Assembly (NCBI RefSeq): GCF_002797555.1
Contig: NZ_PGFA01000005.1
Span: 274,421-338,420 of the forward strand
Direction: 5' to 3'
Origin: Hymenobacter chitinivorans DSM 11115
Lineage (GTDB): Bacteria > Bacteroidota > Bacteroidia > Cytophagales > Hymenobacteraceae
Length of the DNA: 64,000 nucleotides
In this document: piece by piece, positions 1-8,312 of the stretch
How the letters are laid out: the number at the start of each line of letters is the position of its first letter
How positions within the stretch are numbered: position 1 is the stretch's first letter
The notes under the pieces: model-generated
Database searches by the model: none
Seen by the model: only the letters and a program-made list of their open reading frames with translations
What the model was told of the DNA's origin: nothing
Program-made: the position numbers and the translations under genes

Positions 1-2
1 CC

Positions 3-1658
3 AAGCGGGAGCTGCGCGGGGTCTGGATTGCCACCGTCGAGAATATTGACTGGCCCAGCAGCCGCACCCTGACGCCCGAACAGCAGCGCCGCGAATACCG
101 CCGCATTCTCGACGTGCAGCAGCGCAACGGCATCAACGCCGTGTTTGTGCAGGTACGCCCCGCCGCCGACGCCTTTTACCAGAGTGAGCTGGAGCCCTGG
201 AGCAAGTGGCTGACGGGGCAACAGGGCAAGGCGCCCAGCCCGGCCTACGACCCGCTGCCGTTTCTGATTGAGGAAGCCCACGCCCGGGGCATGGAGTTTC
301 ACGCCTGGTTTAACCCCTACCGGGCCAGCATGGACTCCGTTACGCGCCGCCTGGCCCCCAGCCACCCGTTTCGGCAGCACCCCGAGTGGTTTTTGCGCTT
401 CGGCGGTAAGCTGCTCTTCAACCCCGGCCTGCCCGAGGTGCGCAGCTACATTACTACCGTCATTCTGGACGTGGTGCGGCGCTACGACATCGACGGGGTG
501 CACTTCGACGACTACTTTTACCCGTACCCCGAGCCCGGCCTCAAAATCCAGGATGAGGCGGCCTTCCGGCAGTACAATCCCGACAGCCTCAAGCTGGCCG
601 ACTGGCGCCGGCAGAACGTGAACAAGCTCATTGAGCACCTCCACGACACTATTCAGGACACCAAGCGCTGGGTCAAATTTGGTATTTCGCCCTTCGGCGT
701 CTGGATGAACAAGTCGGCCCACCCCGAGGGCTCCGACACCCGCGCCGGACAGCCCAGCTACGCCAACCTCTACGCCGACTCCCGCCTGTGGCTGCAGGAG
801 GGCTGGATCGACTACATCGTGCCCCAGCTCTACTGGAGCACCAACTTTAAGCTGGTGCCCTACGCCACGCTGCTTGAATGGTGGACCCGCAACCACTTCG
901 GCCGCCACCTCTACATCGGGCAGGGCGCCTACCGGATGCTGGAAAACACCCGTTCCGATACCACCTGGCGCAACCCACGGGAATTACCGCGGCAAGTGCG
1001 CCTCAACCGCTCGTACCCCACGGAGGTTAGCGGCAGCGTGTTTTTCAGTGCCCGCTCCCTGATGTCGAACCCGCTGCACACCCGCGACTCGCTGCGCCAG
1101 AATCTGTTCCGCTACCCGGCTCTGGTGCCCACCATGCCCTGGCTCGACGCCGTGCCGCCCCGCCCGGCCCAAAACCTGGTGCTGGCCCGCGCCGGCGCCG
1201 TGACGACCCTAACCTGGCAGCCCGGCCCGGCCGCTGCCGATGGCGACGTGGCCCGCTACTTCGTGGTCTACCGCTTTACCAAAGACCAGCAGCCCACCCC
1301 CGACGACCCGCGCAACATCGTGGCCCTGGTGCAGCACCGCCCCGGCACCGCGCCTACGCTCGTCGACACCAGCGCCGTGCCCGGCACCGACTACGCCTAC
1401 TACCTCACCGCCGTCGACCGGCTGCACAACGAAAGCACCCCGGTTCGGGTGACGACCCAGGGCAAGGCTGCCGAGGTAATCGTGGCCCAGGCGCCGACGC
1501 CCGCCCCAACTCCCGCGCCGCCGGTGGCAGCCCCGCGGCCGGTGCCCCCGCCCCGCCCGGCAGTGGTGAAGTCCGAAACGGAAACGGCGGGGGTAACCAA
1601 AGTCAAGGTCAAAGCCAAGAAGCGCGGATTCTTTGCCCGCCTGTTTGGGCGGCGGTAA
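3..1658 (+). CDS. Family 10-like glycosyl hydrolase (DUF187/GHL10), 5' truncated by window edge
   Basis: The reading frame is open from base 3, so the start and any signal peptide lie outside the window; 551 residues are visible. The beginning (RELRGVWIATVENIDWPS) and the DGVHFDDYFYPYP segment are typical of the DUF187/GHL10 TIM-barrel family (YngK-like), thought to act on cell-wall or other glycans outside the cytoplasm. After the barrel comes a fibronectin type III-like domain (roughly the segment coded at 1160-1460), then a Pro/Ala-rich linker and a basic tail ending KKRGFFARLFGRR. The exact substrate cannot be read from sequence. A hairpin terminator follows at 1679. Family call is firm, activity is inference. 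Confidence 0.88.
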   Translation, partial: KRELRGVWIATVENIDWPSSRTLTPEQQRREYRRILDVQQRNGINAVFVQVRPAADAFYQSELEPWSKWLTGQQGKAPSPAYDPLPFLIEEAHARGMEFHAWFNPYRASMDSVTRRLAPSHPFRQHPEWFLRFGGKLLFNPGLPEVRSYITTVILDVVRRYDIDGVHFDDYFYPYPEPGLKIQDEAAFRQYNPDSLKLADWRRQNVNKLIEHLHDTIQDTKRWVKFGISPFGVWMNKSAHPEGSDTRAGQPSYANLYADSRLWLQEGWIDYIVPQLYWSTNFKLVPYATLLEWWTRNHFGRHLYIGQGAYRMLENTRSDTTWRNPRELPRQVRLNRSYPTEVSGSVFFSARSLMSNPLHTRDSLRQNLFRYPALVPTMPWLDAVPPRPAQNLVLARAGAVTTLTWQPGPAAADGDVARYFVVYRFTKDQQPTPDDPRNIVALVQHRPGTAPTLVDTSAVPGTDYAYYLTAVDRLHNESTPVRVTTQGKAAEVIVAQAPTPAPTPAPPVAAPRPVPPPRPAVVKSETETAGVTKVKVKAKKRGFFARLFGRR

Positions 1659-1678
1659 GAGGGAATAACTGATTTACC

Positions 1679-1721
1679 CCAAAGCCGCGGCTTCGCAATT
1701 GTAGTAGGGCCGCGGCTTTGG
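1679..1721. terminator. Hairpin terminator after the glycosyl hydrolase
   Basis: Arms CCAAAGCCGCGG (1679-1690) and CCGCGGCTTTGG (1710-1721) are perfect 12-bp complements around a 19-nt loop. The site separates the plus-strand hydrolase from the minus-strand membrane protein and could serve both. Confidence 0.6.
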
Positions 1722-1795
1722 TGCGCTAGTGCAGTAGGGTATCGGCCTACACCCGGTGGGTTTGGGGTTGGCCGGTAGCTGGTGCGGCGAAGAAG

Positions 1796-2185
1796 CTACT
1801 TGTTGCCAAAAAACTGGAGAACCAGAATAAGAACTATACCGGGCAGGAGCACAAACAGGATAAGGCCAAGGCTTCGTACCAGTAGCTGCGCTTCGGTTTC
1901 TTTTTCGCGCCACCTGCCCGCCAGCTCCCAATACGTATTGCGGTACCGCCGGTAATTGAGATACAGAATAGGGCCTGAGATGAGAATAAAGTATTTAGAA
2001 GATGCTTTTAGGAACTGTACTCTGTCCACGAAGGGTAGAGTAGCGCTCAGAATCATATAGATAATGGCAATTGCCCAGAGGCTTTGCAGCAGTGATACAA
2101 CGATTTGAGCTGTGAAGGCGTCGCGCCCATCCTTCTTGTAGTAGTGCCTGGCAAATCGATAAAATACATAGTCAAACGGGTTCAT
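1796..2185 (-). CDS. Small membrane protein of unknown function
   Basis: 129 residues with three hydrophobic segments (about 29-52, 66-80 and 106-126) separated by charged loops (YRRYRNTYWELAGRWREKE). I do not recognise a family. Base composition is clearly more AT-rich than the neighbours, which suggests recent acquisition or weak selection. The ATG at 2185 overlaps by four bases the end of a short upstream frame (to about 2322 or 2367) that may be its translated leader. The protein is probably an inner-membrane protein; function is unknown. Confidence 0.6.
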   Translation of the reverse strand: MNPFDYVFYRFARHYYKKDGRDAFTAQIVVSLLQSLWAIAIIYMILSATLPFVDRVQFLKASSKYFILISGPILYLNYRRYRNTYWELAGRWREKETEAQLLVRSLGLILFVLLPGIVLILVLQFFGNK

Positions 2186-2562
2186 ACGTCTTGGTGAACA
2201 GCCGCTAACACAGAATCGGCTACCGCAAATAGAGGTCGTTGATTTGGCGTATTGCCGATAAGCGAAATGGCTTTAAGAGGTGAAATGGATGAGGTAGTAT
2301 CTGTATAGTGCAATAATTGCATGTAGCCGAGGTGAGTGCAGCTCGATTTTTCGGGGTCCGAAAACAAGTGCCAGGAGTGAGTAATTACTCATGCAGACAA
2401 AAAACCGGGGCGTTGGCAACGTTCCCGACAACGTTTGCATAAAATATTCTGGTGCAATTCTGTGGTTTTTACCCGAATACGGCAACCTTATGGGAGTACT
2501 ACTAGCGAATCTAATCTTGCTCATTCTTCGGCAAGTCAAATTTCCACCCAACTCCCAACCCC
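2186..2562. other. AT-rich intergenic region upstream of susC-like gene
   Basis: 377 bases without a convincing gene. A short minus-strand frame (2182-2322, or 2367 with a TTG start) overlaps the start of the small membrane protein, but nothing else supports it. The region carries the AACGTT double palindrome (2415-2438) and presumably the promoter of the SusC-like gene. Composition is markedly lower in GC than the coding regions. Confidence 0.5.
2415..2438. promoter_or_regulatory. Candidate operator: paired AACGTT half sites
   Basis: AACGTT occurs at 2418-2423 and 2430-2435, symmetric about 2426/2427 with an outer G/C pair, so two self-complementary hexamers sit 12 bp apart within a larger dyad. 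This layout suits a dimeric LacI-like repressor controlling the downstream SusC/SusD pair about 125 bp away. The sequence is seen directly; the regulator is inference. Confidence 0.4.
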
Positions 2563-5526
2563 ATGAAAAACTGGTTACTAACAATGGTGCTGCTGCTCGG
2601 CCTGGCCGGGCACGCCTGGGCCCAGCAAGCCCGGCAGCTGACCGGGCAGGTACTCGATGAAGCCTCGGGCCAGGGTCTGCCCGGCGTGACGGTGGTGGTG
2701 AAAGGCACCACCATCGGTACCGGCACCGACGGCAGCGGCAACTTCTCCCTGAACCTGCCGGCCGGTACCGAGCCCACGCTGGTGCTGAGCTACGTGGGCT
2801 ACCTGGCCCAGACGGTAACCGTGGACAACTCGAACACGATAAAAGTGCGCCTCAAAACCGACCAGAAAGCCCTGGACGAAGTCGTGGTAATCGGCTACGG
2901 GGAGGTGAAGAAGAGCGACGTAACCGGCGCCATTGTGTCGGTGAAGGAAGCCGACCTGAAGAAGATTCCGGCTGCCAACGTCATGGAAACCCTGCAGGGC
3001 CGCCTGCCCGGCGTGGACATTACCAGCGCCAGCGGCTCGGCCGGGGCGGCCGTCAATATTGCCGTGCGCGGCAACCGCTCCATTCTGGCCAGCAACGGCC
3101 CCCTCTTTATCGTGGACGGGGTGCAGTACAACTCGATTCAGGACATCAACCCCAATGATATTCAGAGCATGGAAGTGCTCAAAGACGCCGCTTCCACGGC
3201 CATCTACGGGGCCCGGGGCGCCAACGGGGTTATCATCGTGACCACCAAAAAGGGCGCGGCCGGCAAAACGACCATCACCCTGAATTCCTACTACGGCGTG
3301 ACCGACAAGGTGTACTACCCCAAGGTGAACAACGGGGCCGAGTACGTGGCCCAGAAGCGGGAAGCCAACCGCACCACCGGCAACTGGAGCAGCCCCGCCG
3401 ACGACTCGAAAATCTTCACGCCCCTGGAATTGCAGGCCATTGCCAGCGGCACGACCACCAACTGGGCCGACCTGCTGCTGCGCAACGGCGTGCAGCAGGA
3501 GCACCAGATTGGCGTGGCCGGCGGCTCGGAGAAAACCAAGTTCTACCTCTCCGGCGACTACTACAACGAGCAGGGCCTGTTTCGCAACGACAAGCTGAAC
3601 CGCTACTCCTTCCGGGCCAACATCGACCAGGCCATCAACGACAAGGTGCGCATCGGCCTGCAAAACCAGCTGACCTACTACAACCTCGACGCCCGGCGGG
3701 ACCCCACCAACCTGGCCAACAAAATCAACCCGCTGTTCACGCCCTACGACGCCAACGGCAACTTCGTGAACTACCCCAACAACGCGGCCTTTTTGAACCC
3801 GCTGGCCGACGAGCAGACCGACGCCTACTCGAACAACACCCGCCGGACCCGTACGTTCTCGACGGCCTACGTGAGCTACCAGATCCTGCCCAGCCTGAAC
3901 TTCCGCTCGAACGTGGGCCTGACGCTGTCCAATGACCGCACCGGCATCTACCAGGGCCAGTACTCCATCGACCGGAATGGGCAGGTCAACCAGGCTTCCT
4001 ACGGTACCGGCTTCGAAACCAACTGGAGCTGGGAAAACATCCTGAACTACAGCAAAACCTTCGGCGACCATTCCATTTCGGCCACCGGCGTTACCTCGCT
4101 GCTGACCTTCAACCAGGAAAACTCCCTGGCCCAGGGCCGCGGCATCCCGGTGCCCTACCAGCAGTACTACGCCCTGGCCAACGCGGCCCAGGTCGTGACG
4201 CCCTACACCAACCTGACCCGCAGCAAGCTGATTTCGCTCACCGGCCGGGTGCAGTACGGCTTCAAGAGCCGCTACCTGCTCACGCTCACGGCCCGCGAAG
4301 ACGGTTCCTCGAAGCTCTATCAGGGCAACAATTTCGCCTTCTTCCCCTCGGCCGCCGTGGCCTGGCGCATCGTTGACGAGGAATTCATGAAGGGCGTGAC
4401 GCCCGTCACCGACCTGAAGCTGCGCGTGAGCTATGGGAAGGCCGGCAACTACGACGTGGCCCCGTACTCCTCCCAGAGCCTGCTGACGCGCATTCCCTTC
4501 AGCTTCGGCGAAACCAGCGCCGCCGGCTACGGCTTCGACAAGCGCGTGGGCAACACCGACCTGGACTGGGAAATTTCCTGGACCAAGAACGTCGGCCTGG
4601 ACTTCGGCCTGATCCGCAACCGCCTCACCGGCTCCATCGACGTGTACGAAACCATGACCAGCGACCTGCTGCTCGACAACTTTCTGCCCTCGACCACGGG
4701 CCGGGGCAACATCACCGAGAACATCGGCAAAACCCGCAACCGGGGCGTGGAAGTGGGCCTGAATGCCCTGGCCTACGAAACTCCCGACTTCCGCTGGAAC
4801 GTGGGTGTGACCTGGTTTAAAAACCAGGAGCGCATCCTGGAGCTGGGCGGGGCCGACGACCTGGTCAACAACCGCTTCGTGGGCTACCCCGTGCGCGTGT
4901 TCTACGACTACGAGAAAATCGGCATCTGGCAAACCGACGAGGCCGACGCGGCCAAAGCCGTCGGCCAGAAGCCCGGCCAGATCAAGGTGAAAGACCTCAA
5001 CGGGGACGGCAAGATTACGGCCGCCGCCGACCGCCGCGTGCTGGGCTCGGCCGTGCCCAAGTGGAGCGGCAGCTTCAACAGCGACTTCAGCTACAAGGGC
5101 ATCGACCTCTCGTTCCAGATTTTCGCCCGCATCGGCCAGATGATCAACTACGAGTACGCCCAGATCTTCGACCCCCAGGGCATCGAAAACAGCGGCGTGC
5201 ACAACTACTGGACCCCCGAAAACCCTAGCAACGACTACCCCCGCCCCGACGCCTCGCTCTCGAAGTCGACGATGCAGAACAGCCTCTACGGCACCACGCT
5301 GCAGTACCGCGACGGTTCGTTTGCCAAGCTGCGCGGCGTGACGCTGGGCTACAACCTGCCCAAGGGCTGGCTGGAGAAAGTGGGCGTGGGCACGGCCCGC
5401 ATCTACGTGCAGGGTAAAAACCTCTACACCGTCAGCAAAATCGACAACTACGACCCCGAGCGGGGCGGCCCCATTACCACGCCCATTCCCCGCGTCGTGC
5501 TGGCCGGTATCAACCTTGGTTTTTAG
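2563..5526 (+). CDS. SusC/RagA-family TonB-linked outer-membrane transporter
   Basis: 987 residues. Residues 1-20 form a signal peptide ending AWAQ; about 22-112 is a carboxypeptidase-regulatory-like domain (TGQVLDEASGQGLPGVTVVVKG), followed by the plug (VVVIGYGEVKKSDVTGAI, IAVRGNRS, FIVDGVQ, VLKDAASTAIYGARGANG) and a long beta-barrel ending in aromatic INLGF. Known family role: TonB-dependent import of oligosaccharides or peptides across the outer membrane together with a SusD lipoprotein. The SusD partner follows at 5671. No sigma/anti-sigma pair or dedicated hydrolase sits immediately beside it, so the substrate cannot be inferred. Confidence 0.97.
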   Translation: MKNWLLTMVLLLGLAGHAWAQQARQLTGQVLDEASGQGLPGVTVVVKGTTIGTGTDGSGNFSLNLPAGTEPTLVLSYVGYLAQTVTVDNSNTIKVRLKTDQKALDEVVVIGYGEVKKSDVTGAIVSVKEADLKKIPAANVMETLQGRLPGVDITSASGSAGAAVNIAVRGNRSILASNGPLFIVDGVQYNSIQDINPNDIQSMEVLKDAASTAIYGARGANGVIIVTTKKGAAGKTTITLNSYYGVTDKVYYPKVNNGAEYVAQKREANRTTGNWSSPADDSKIFTPLELQAIASGTTTNWADLLLRNGVQQEHQIGVAGGSEKTKFYLSGDYYNEQGLFRNDKLNRYSFRANIDQAINDKVRIGLQNQLTYYNLDARRDPTNLANKINPLFTPYDANGNFVNYPNNAAFLNPLADEQTDAYSNNTRRTRTFSTAYVSYQILPSLNFRSNVGLTLSNDRTGIYQGQYSIDRNGQVNQASYGTGFETNWSWENILNYSKTFGDHSISATGVTSLLTFNQENSLAQGRGIPVPYQQYYALANAAQVVTPYTNLTRSKLISLTGRVQYGFKSRYLLTLTAREDGSSKLYQGNNFAFFPSAAVAWRIVDEEFMKGVTPVTDLKLRVSYGKAGNYDVAPYSSQSLLTRIPFSFGETSAAGYGFDKRVGNTDLDWEISWTKNVGLDFGLIRNRLTGSIDVYETMTSDLLLDNFLPSTTGRGNITENIGKTRNRGVEVGLNALAYETPDFRWNVGVTWFKNQERILELGGADDLVNNRFVGYPVRVFYDYEKIGIWQTDEADAAKAVGQKPGQIKVKDLNGDGKITAAADRRVLGSAVPKWSGSFNSDFSYKGIDLSFQIFARIGQMINYEYAQIFDPQGIENSGVHNYWTPENPSNDYPRPDASLSKSTMQNSLYGTTLQYRDGSFAKLRGVTLGYNLPKGWLEKVGVGTARIYVQGKNLYTVSKIDNYDPERGGPITTPIPRVVLAGINLGF

Positions 5527-5539
5527 GGGTTAGCTGATA

Positions 5540-5664
5540 GTTGTTCGTTGTCAGTTGTCAGTTGTTAGGTCGTGCTGGTATCCACTAGAACAATCAACAA
5601 TCAACAATCATCAACCAACAATGAGCAACTAACAACTAACAACGAGCAACTGACAACTAACAAC
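5540..5664. repeat. Heptanucleotide tandem repeat with inverted arm between susC and susD
   Basis: From 5591 to 5660 the sequence reads as ten consecutive 7-mers (CAATCAA, CAATCAA, CAATCAT, CAACCAA, CAATGAG, CAACTAA, CAACTAA, CAACGAG, CAACTGA, CAACTAA) plus CAAC. The preceding 5540-5568 stretch carries the complementary GTTGTCA/GTTGTTA type units, so the two halves can fold back in the mRNA. The SusD frame is open through the repeat only by chance; the real ATG is at 5671. Confidence 0.75.
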
Positions 5665-5670
5665 GCTCCC

Positions 5671-7335
5671 ATGAAATTCTCGACCTACATATATAGCACC
5701 CTGGCCGCCGTGACGCTGGCCGGACTTACCTCCTGCGAAAAGCAGCTGGAGGAGTATAATCCCTCGGGTCTGACGCCCGAATCGGTGTATACCACGCCGG
5801 CCGGGTTCGACAACCTGGTGAATGCCGCTTACTCCTACACCCGCTGGTGGTACGGTAAGGAAGACGGCTACAGCATGTCGGAAATGGGCACCGACCTGTG
5901 GCTGCGCGGGGCCGGCGACGTAAACCCCGACCTAACCGACTACACCACCCTGCAGTCCAGCTCCCGGGCCGTGGAGTCGCTCTGGAGCAAGCTCTACATT
6001 GGCATCAACGTCTGCAACGCGGGCATCAGCCGGGTGGGGCAGTCGGGCATGAGCGACGCGACGAAGAAAATCCGGGAGGGTGAGCTGCGCTTTCTGCGGG
6101 CCTTCTACTACTGGCACATCGTGGAGAGCTGGGGCGGCGTGCACTTCACCACCGCCGAAACCCTGGGCGCCGTGAAGACGGCCAACCGCACGCCGGTCGA
6201 CGAGTTCTACAAGCAGATTTTCGAGGACCTGAACATTGCCGTGGCCAACCTGCCCATCACGCCCCAGGTTGCCACCGAGTACGGCCGCGTGACCAAGCCC
6301 GCCGCCGAGGCCTTCCTGGCCAAGATGTACCTGACCCGGGGCGAAAACCAGAAAGCCGCCGAACTGGCCCAGAAGGTTATTGCCACCTACGGCTTTTCTC
6401 TCCAGAAAAACTACGCTGACCTGTGGTCGATGAGCAACCTGGAAAACAAGGAAATCGTGTGGGCCGTGAACTACTCCCGCGACCTGACCCTGAACGACCG
6501 GGTGGATACGGGCCTCTACCCCGACGGCCACCCCCGCGGCGGCAACAACGGCCACCTGGTGTGGATGATGAAGTACGACGACCAGCCCGGCATGACCCGC
6601 GACATTGCCAACGGCCGGCCCTTCAACCGCTTCATGCCCACCAAGTTTCTACTCAACCTCTTCGACGAAACCAAGGACTCGCGCTACACCGCTTCCTTCC
6701 GCACGGTGTGGCTGGCCAACGTGGATGTGACGACCGGCACCAAGCCCTTGTCCAAAGGCGACACGGCCATTCTGGCCACCAAAAAGGTGGTATCGACGGC
6801 CGTGCGCAACGCTAAGAAGTACCGCGTGTACGACGTCAACGACATTTACAATGCCAACGGCACCGGCAAAAACCGCCTGCAGTACGTGTGCCTGCGCAAG
6901 TTTGACGACCCCACCCGGCCCACGGCCCAGGAAGAGCAGAGTGCCCGTGACGCCTACGTGATTCGCCTGGCCGACGTGTACCTGATGGCCGCCGAAGCCA
7001 ACTTCAAGCTGGGCAAGACCGACGACGCCGTCAAGCAAATCAACGCCGTGCGGGAGCGGGCCGCGCTGCCCGGCAAAGTGGCCGATATGCGCATCAGCGC
7101 CGCCGACCTGAGCCTGGACTTCATCCTCGACGAGCGGGCCCGGGAGCTGGCCGGCGAGCAGCTGCGCTGGTTTGACCTGAAACGCACCAACAAGCTGGTG
7201 GAGCGCGTGAAGAAGAACAACCCCGAGGCCGGCGCCAGCATTCAGGACTACCACACGGTGCGCCCCATTCCGCAGCGCCAGCTCGACGCAGTAACCAACA
7301 AGAGCGAGTTTATCCAAAACCCGAACTACCGCTAG
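5671..7335 (+). CDS. SusD/RagB-family outer-membrane nutrient-binding lipoprotein
   Basis: 554 residues from ATG 5671. The start is chosen because it begins a lipoprotein signal peptide with lipobox LTSC (Cys22), whereas the upstream extension is only translated heptamer repeat. The body is helical and TPR-like, with SusD features (LRFLRAFYYWHIVESWGGV, RLADVYLMAAEANFKLGKTDDAVKQINAVRERA, LDFILDERARELAGEQLRWFDLKRTNKL). SusD proteins cap the SusC barrel and bind the glycan or peptide at the surface. Spacing to susC is 144 bp and contains a foldback repeat that could adjust the SusC:SusD ratio. Confidence 0.96.
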   Translation: MKFSTYIYSTLAAVTLAGLTSCEKQLEEYNPSGLTPESVYTTPAGFDNLVNAAYSYTRWWYGKEDGYSMSEMGTDLWLRGAGDVNPDLTDYTTLQSSSRAVESLWSKLYIGINVCNAGISRVGQSGMSDATKKIREGELRFLRAFYYWHIVESWGGVHFTTAETLGAVKTANRTPVDEFYKQIFEDLNIAVANLPITPQVATEYGRVTKPAAEAFLAKMYLTRGENQKAAELAQKVIATYGFSLQKNYADLWSMSNLENKEIVWAVNYSRDLTLNDRVDTGLYPDGHPRGGNNGHLVWMMKYDDQPGMTRDIANGRPFNRFMPTKFLLNLFDETKDSRYTASFRTVWLANVDVTTGTKPLSKGDTAILATKKVVSTAVRNAKKYRVYDVNDIYNANGTGKNRLQYVCLRKFDDPTRPTAQEEQSARDAYVIRLADVYLMAAEANFKLGKTDDAVKQINAVRERAALPGKVADMRISAADLSLDFILDERARELAGEQLRWFDLKRTNKLVERVKKNNPEAGASIQDYHTVRPIPQRQLDAVTNKSEFIQNPNYR

Positions 7336-7349
7336 CCCTGGTAGTCAGT

Positions 7350-7395
7350 CCACGCAAAAGGCCCGTCCGGATTACCGGGCGGGCCTTTTGCGTGG
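7350..7395 (+). terminator. Rho-independent terminator of the susCD-like operon
   Basis: Perfect 16-bp arms (CCACGCAAAAGGCCCG at 7350-7365 and its complement at 7380-7395) around a 14-nt loop, 15 bases after the SusD stop codon. Confidence 0.8.
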
Positions 7396-7405
7396 ACTTT
7401 ATTGA

Positions 7406-7660
7406 CCGTCATGGCAAGCCTAGCGAGACGTCTCACGAGCTGAGGTTGCCAAAGTATAGGTCATGCTTGATCTGTCGTCTGCGCAGTTGAAGCATTTCTA
7501 CTGCCAAAGTAAAATTGATTACTCCCGCGGGAAAGGTACTTCGACAAGCTTAGCATGACGGGCTGGTGTCTTATTCTAATTTCCAGCAGCGGCGCGCAAG
7601 ATTCCTCGCCAAGCTCGGAATGACGTGCTTACTGGACTCACCATCTCACCATCTCACCAT
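7406..7660. repeat. Composite GTCAT-type intergenic repeat and (CCATCTCA)n microrepeat
   Basis: The gap 7336-7661 holds, after the terminator, several GTCAT/ATGAC-ended fragments (ccGTCATGGC near 7407, AGCATGACG near 7552-7560, GGAATGACG near 7617). It also holds a 35-nt core (7489-7523) that is 30/35 identical to 40043-40077, and three tandem CCATCTCA octamers (about 7640-7663) running into the stop codon of the Fur-family gene. No ORF here looks real. Confidence 0.6.
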
Positions 7661-7661
7661 C

Positions 7662-8096
7662 TCACAACTTCACCGCATGGCACTGCTCGCACACGCCCGA
7701 CATGAGGTAGTCGCGGTGGGTGGCCTGGAAGCCGCCGGGCAGCTGCACGGCCGGAATGGCGACTTGCTGCAGGCAGTAGGTGTGCTGGCAGACGGAACAC
7801 TTGAAGTGGACATGGTCGTCGGCGTGGGCTTGCTCGGTGCAGGTGGCCGAGCAGGCGGCAAAGCGGATAACGTCGGAGCTGTCGAGCACCCGGTGAATAA
7901 CACCCTTCTGCTCGAAGGTGCGCAGGGTGCGGTAGAGCGTAATCCGGTCGGTATCTTCCTCCAGACTTTGCTCAATATCGTTGCTGGAGAGGGCAAACGC
8001 CTTGCTGAAGAGCACGCTGAGCACAGCGCGGCGCATGGGCGTCTGGCGCAGGCCGTGGCGGGCAAGAGTCAGGGAAATATGGTCGGGAGTTGCCAT
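7662..8096 (-). CDS. Fur-family transcriptional regulator
   Basis: 144 residues from ATG 8096 (MATPDHISLT); longer upstream frames lack support. The N-terminal winged helix is recognisable (LRQTPMRRAVLSVLFSKAFALSSNDIEQSL, DRITLYRTLRTFEQKGVIHRV). The C-terminal half has metal-binding features: a His-rich HADDHVHFKC segment, a CSVC pair and a terminal CEQC pair, as in Fur/Zur/PerR proteins with a structural zinc. The target metal is unclear, though two CxxC motifs and this short Bacteroidota form recall Zur-like members. It is distinct from the second Fur protein at 61019. Divergent from the membrane acyltransferase-like gene at 8313. Confidence 0.9.
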   Translation of the reverse strand: MATPDHISLTLARHGLRQTPMRRAVLSVLFSKAFALSSNDIEQSLEEDTDRITLYRTLRTFEQKGVIHRVLDSSDVIRFAACSATCTEQAHADDHVHFKCSVCQHTYCLQQVAIPAVQLPGGFQATHRDYLMSGVCEQCHAVKL

Positions 8097-8312
8097 GAGG
8101 AAGCCAAAAGTACGAGGTTGGTGCCGAAGCGCGGCTAGGCGGCCTCCGCGGCTGGTGCAGCAGTAACAACGCAACGGCCGAAAAGTGCGCCGCGCTGCCG
8201 CTCCGCCGAATTTTGCCATCTTTAGCAGTGCTGGTTCTGCTGCGAATTGGCGGCGCGCCGGCGGTTTGCTGAAGCGTTTACCGGCCCGGCCGCGGCCTTA
8301 ATTTTCTGTCTC

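Noticed and set aside
2182..2367. Possible small gene upstream of the AT-rich membrane protein
   Set aside because: Only 46-61 residues, TTG or internal ATG, no domain; kept only as a possible leader.
2578..5202. 874-residue open frame antisense to the SusC gene
   Set aside because: It mirrors the codon pattern of the SusC gene, has repetitive Val/Gly/His-rich low-information sequence, no recognisable domain, and the other strand is certain.
5591..5664. CRISPR array
   Set aside because: Units are 7-mers without spacers; no cas genes in the window.
5572..5670. N-terminal extension of the SusD protein
   Set aside because: It is translated heptamer repeat; the lipoprotein signal starts at 5671.
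7566..8138. 190-residue plus-strand frame over the Fur-family gene
   Set aside because: Antisense shadow; the minus strand encodes a clear winged-helix protein with paired cysteines.
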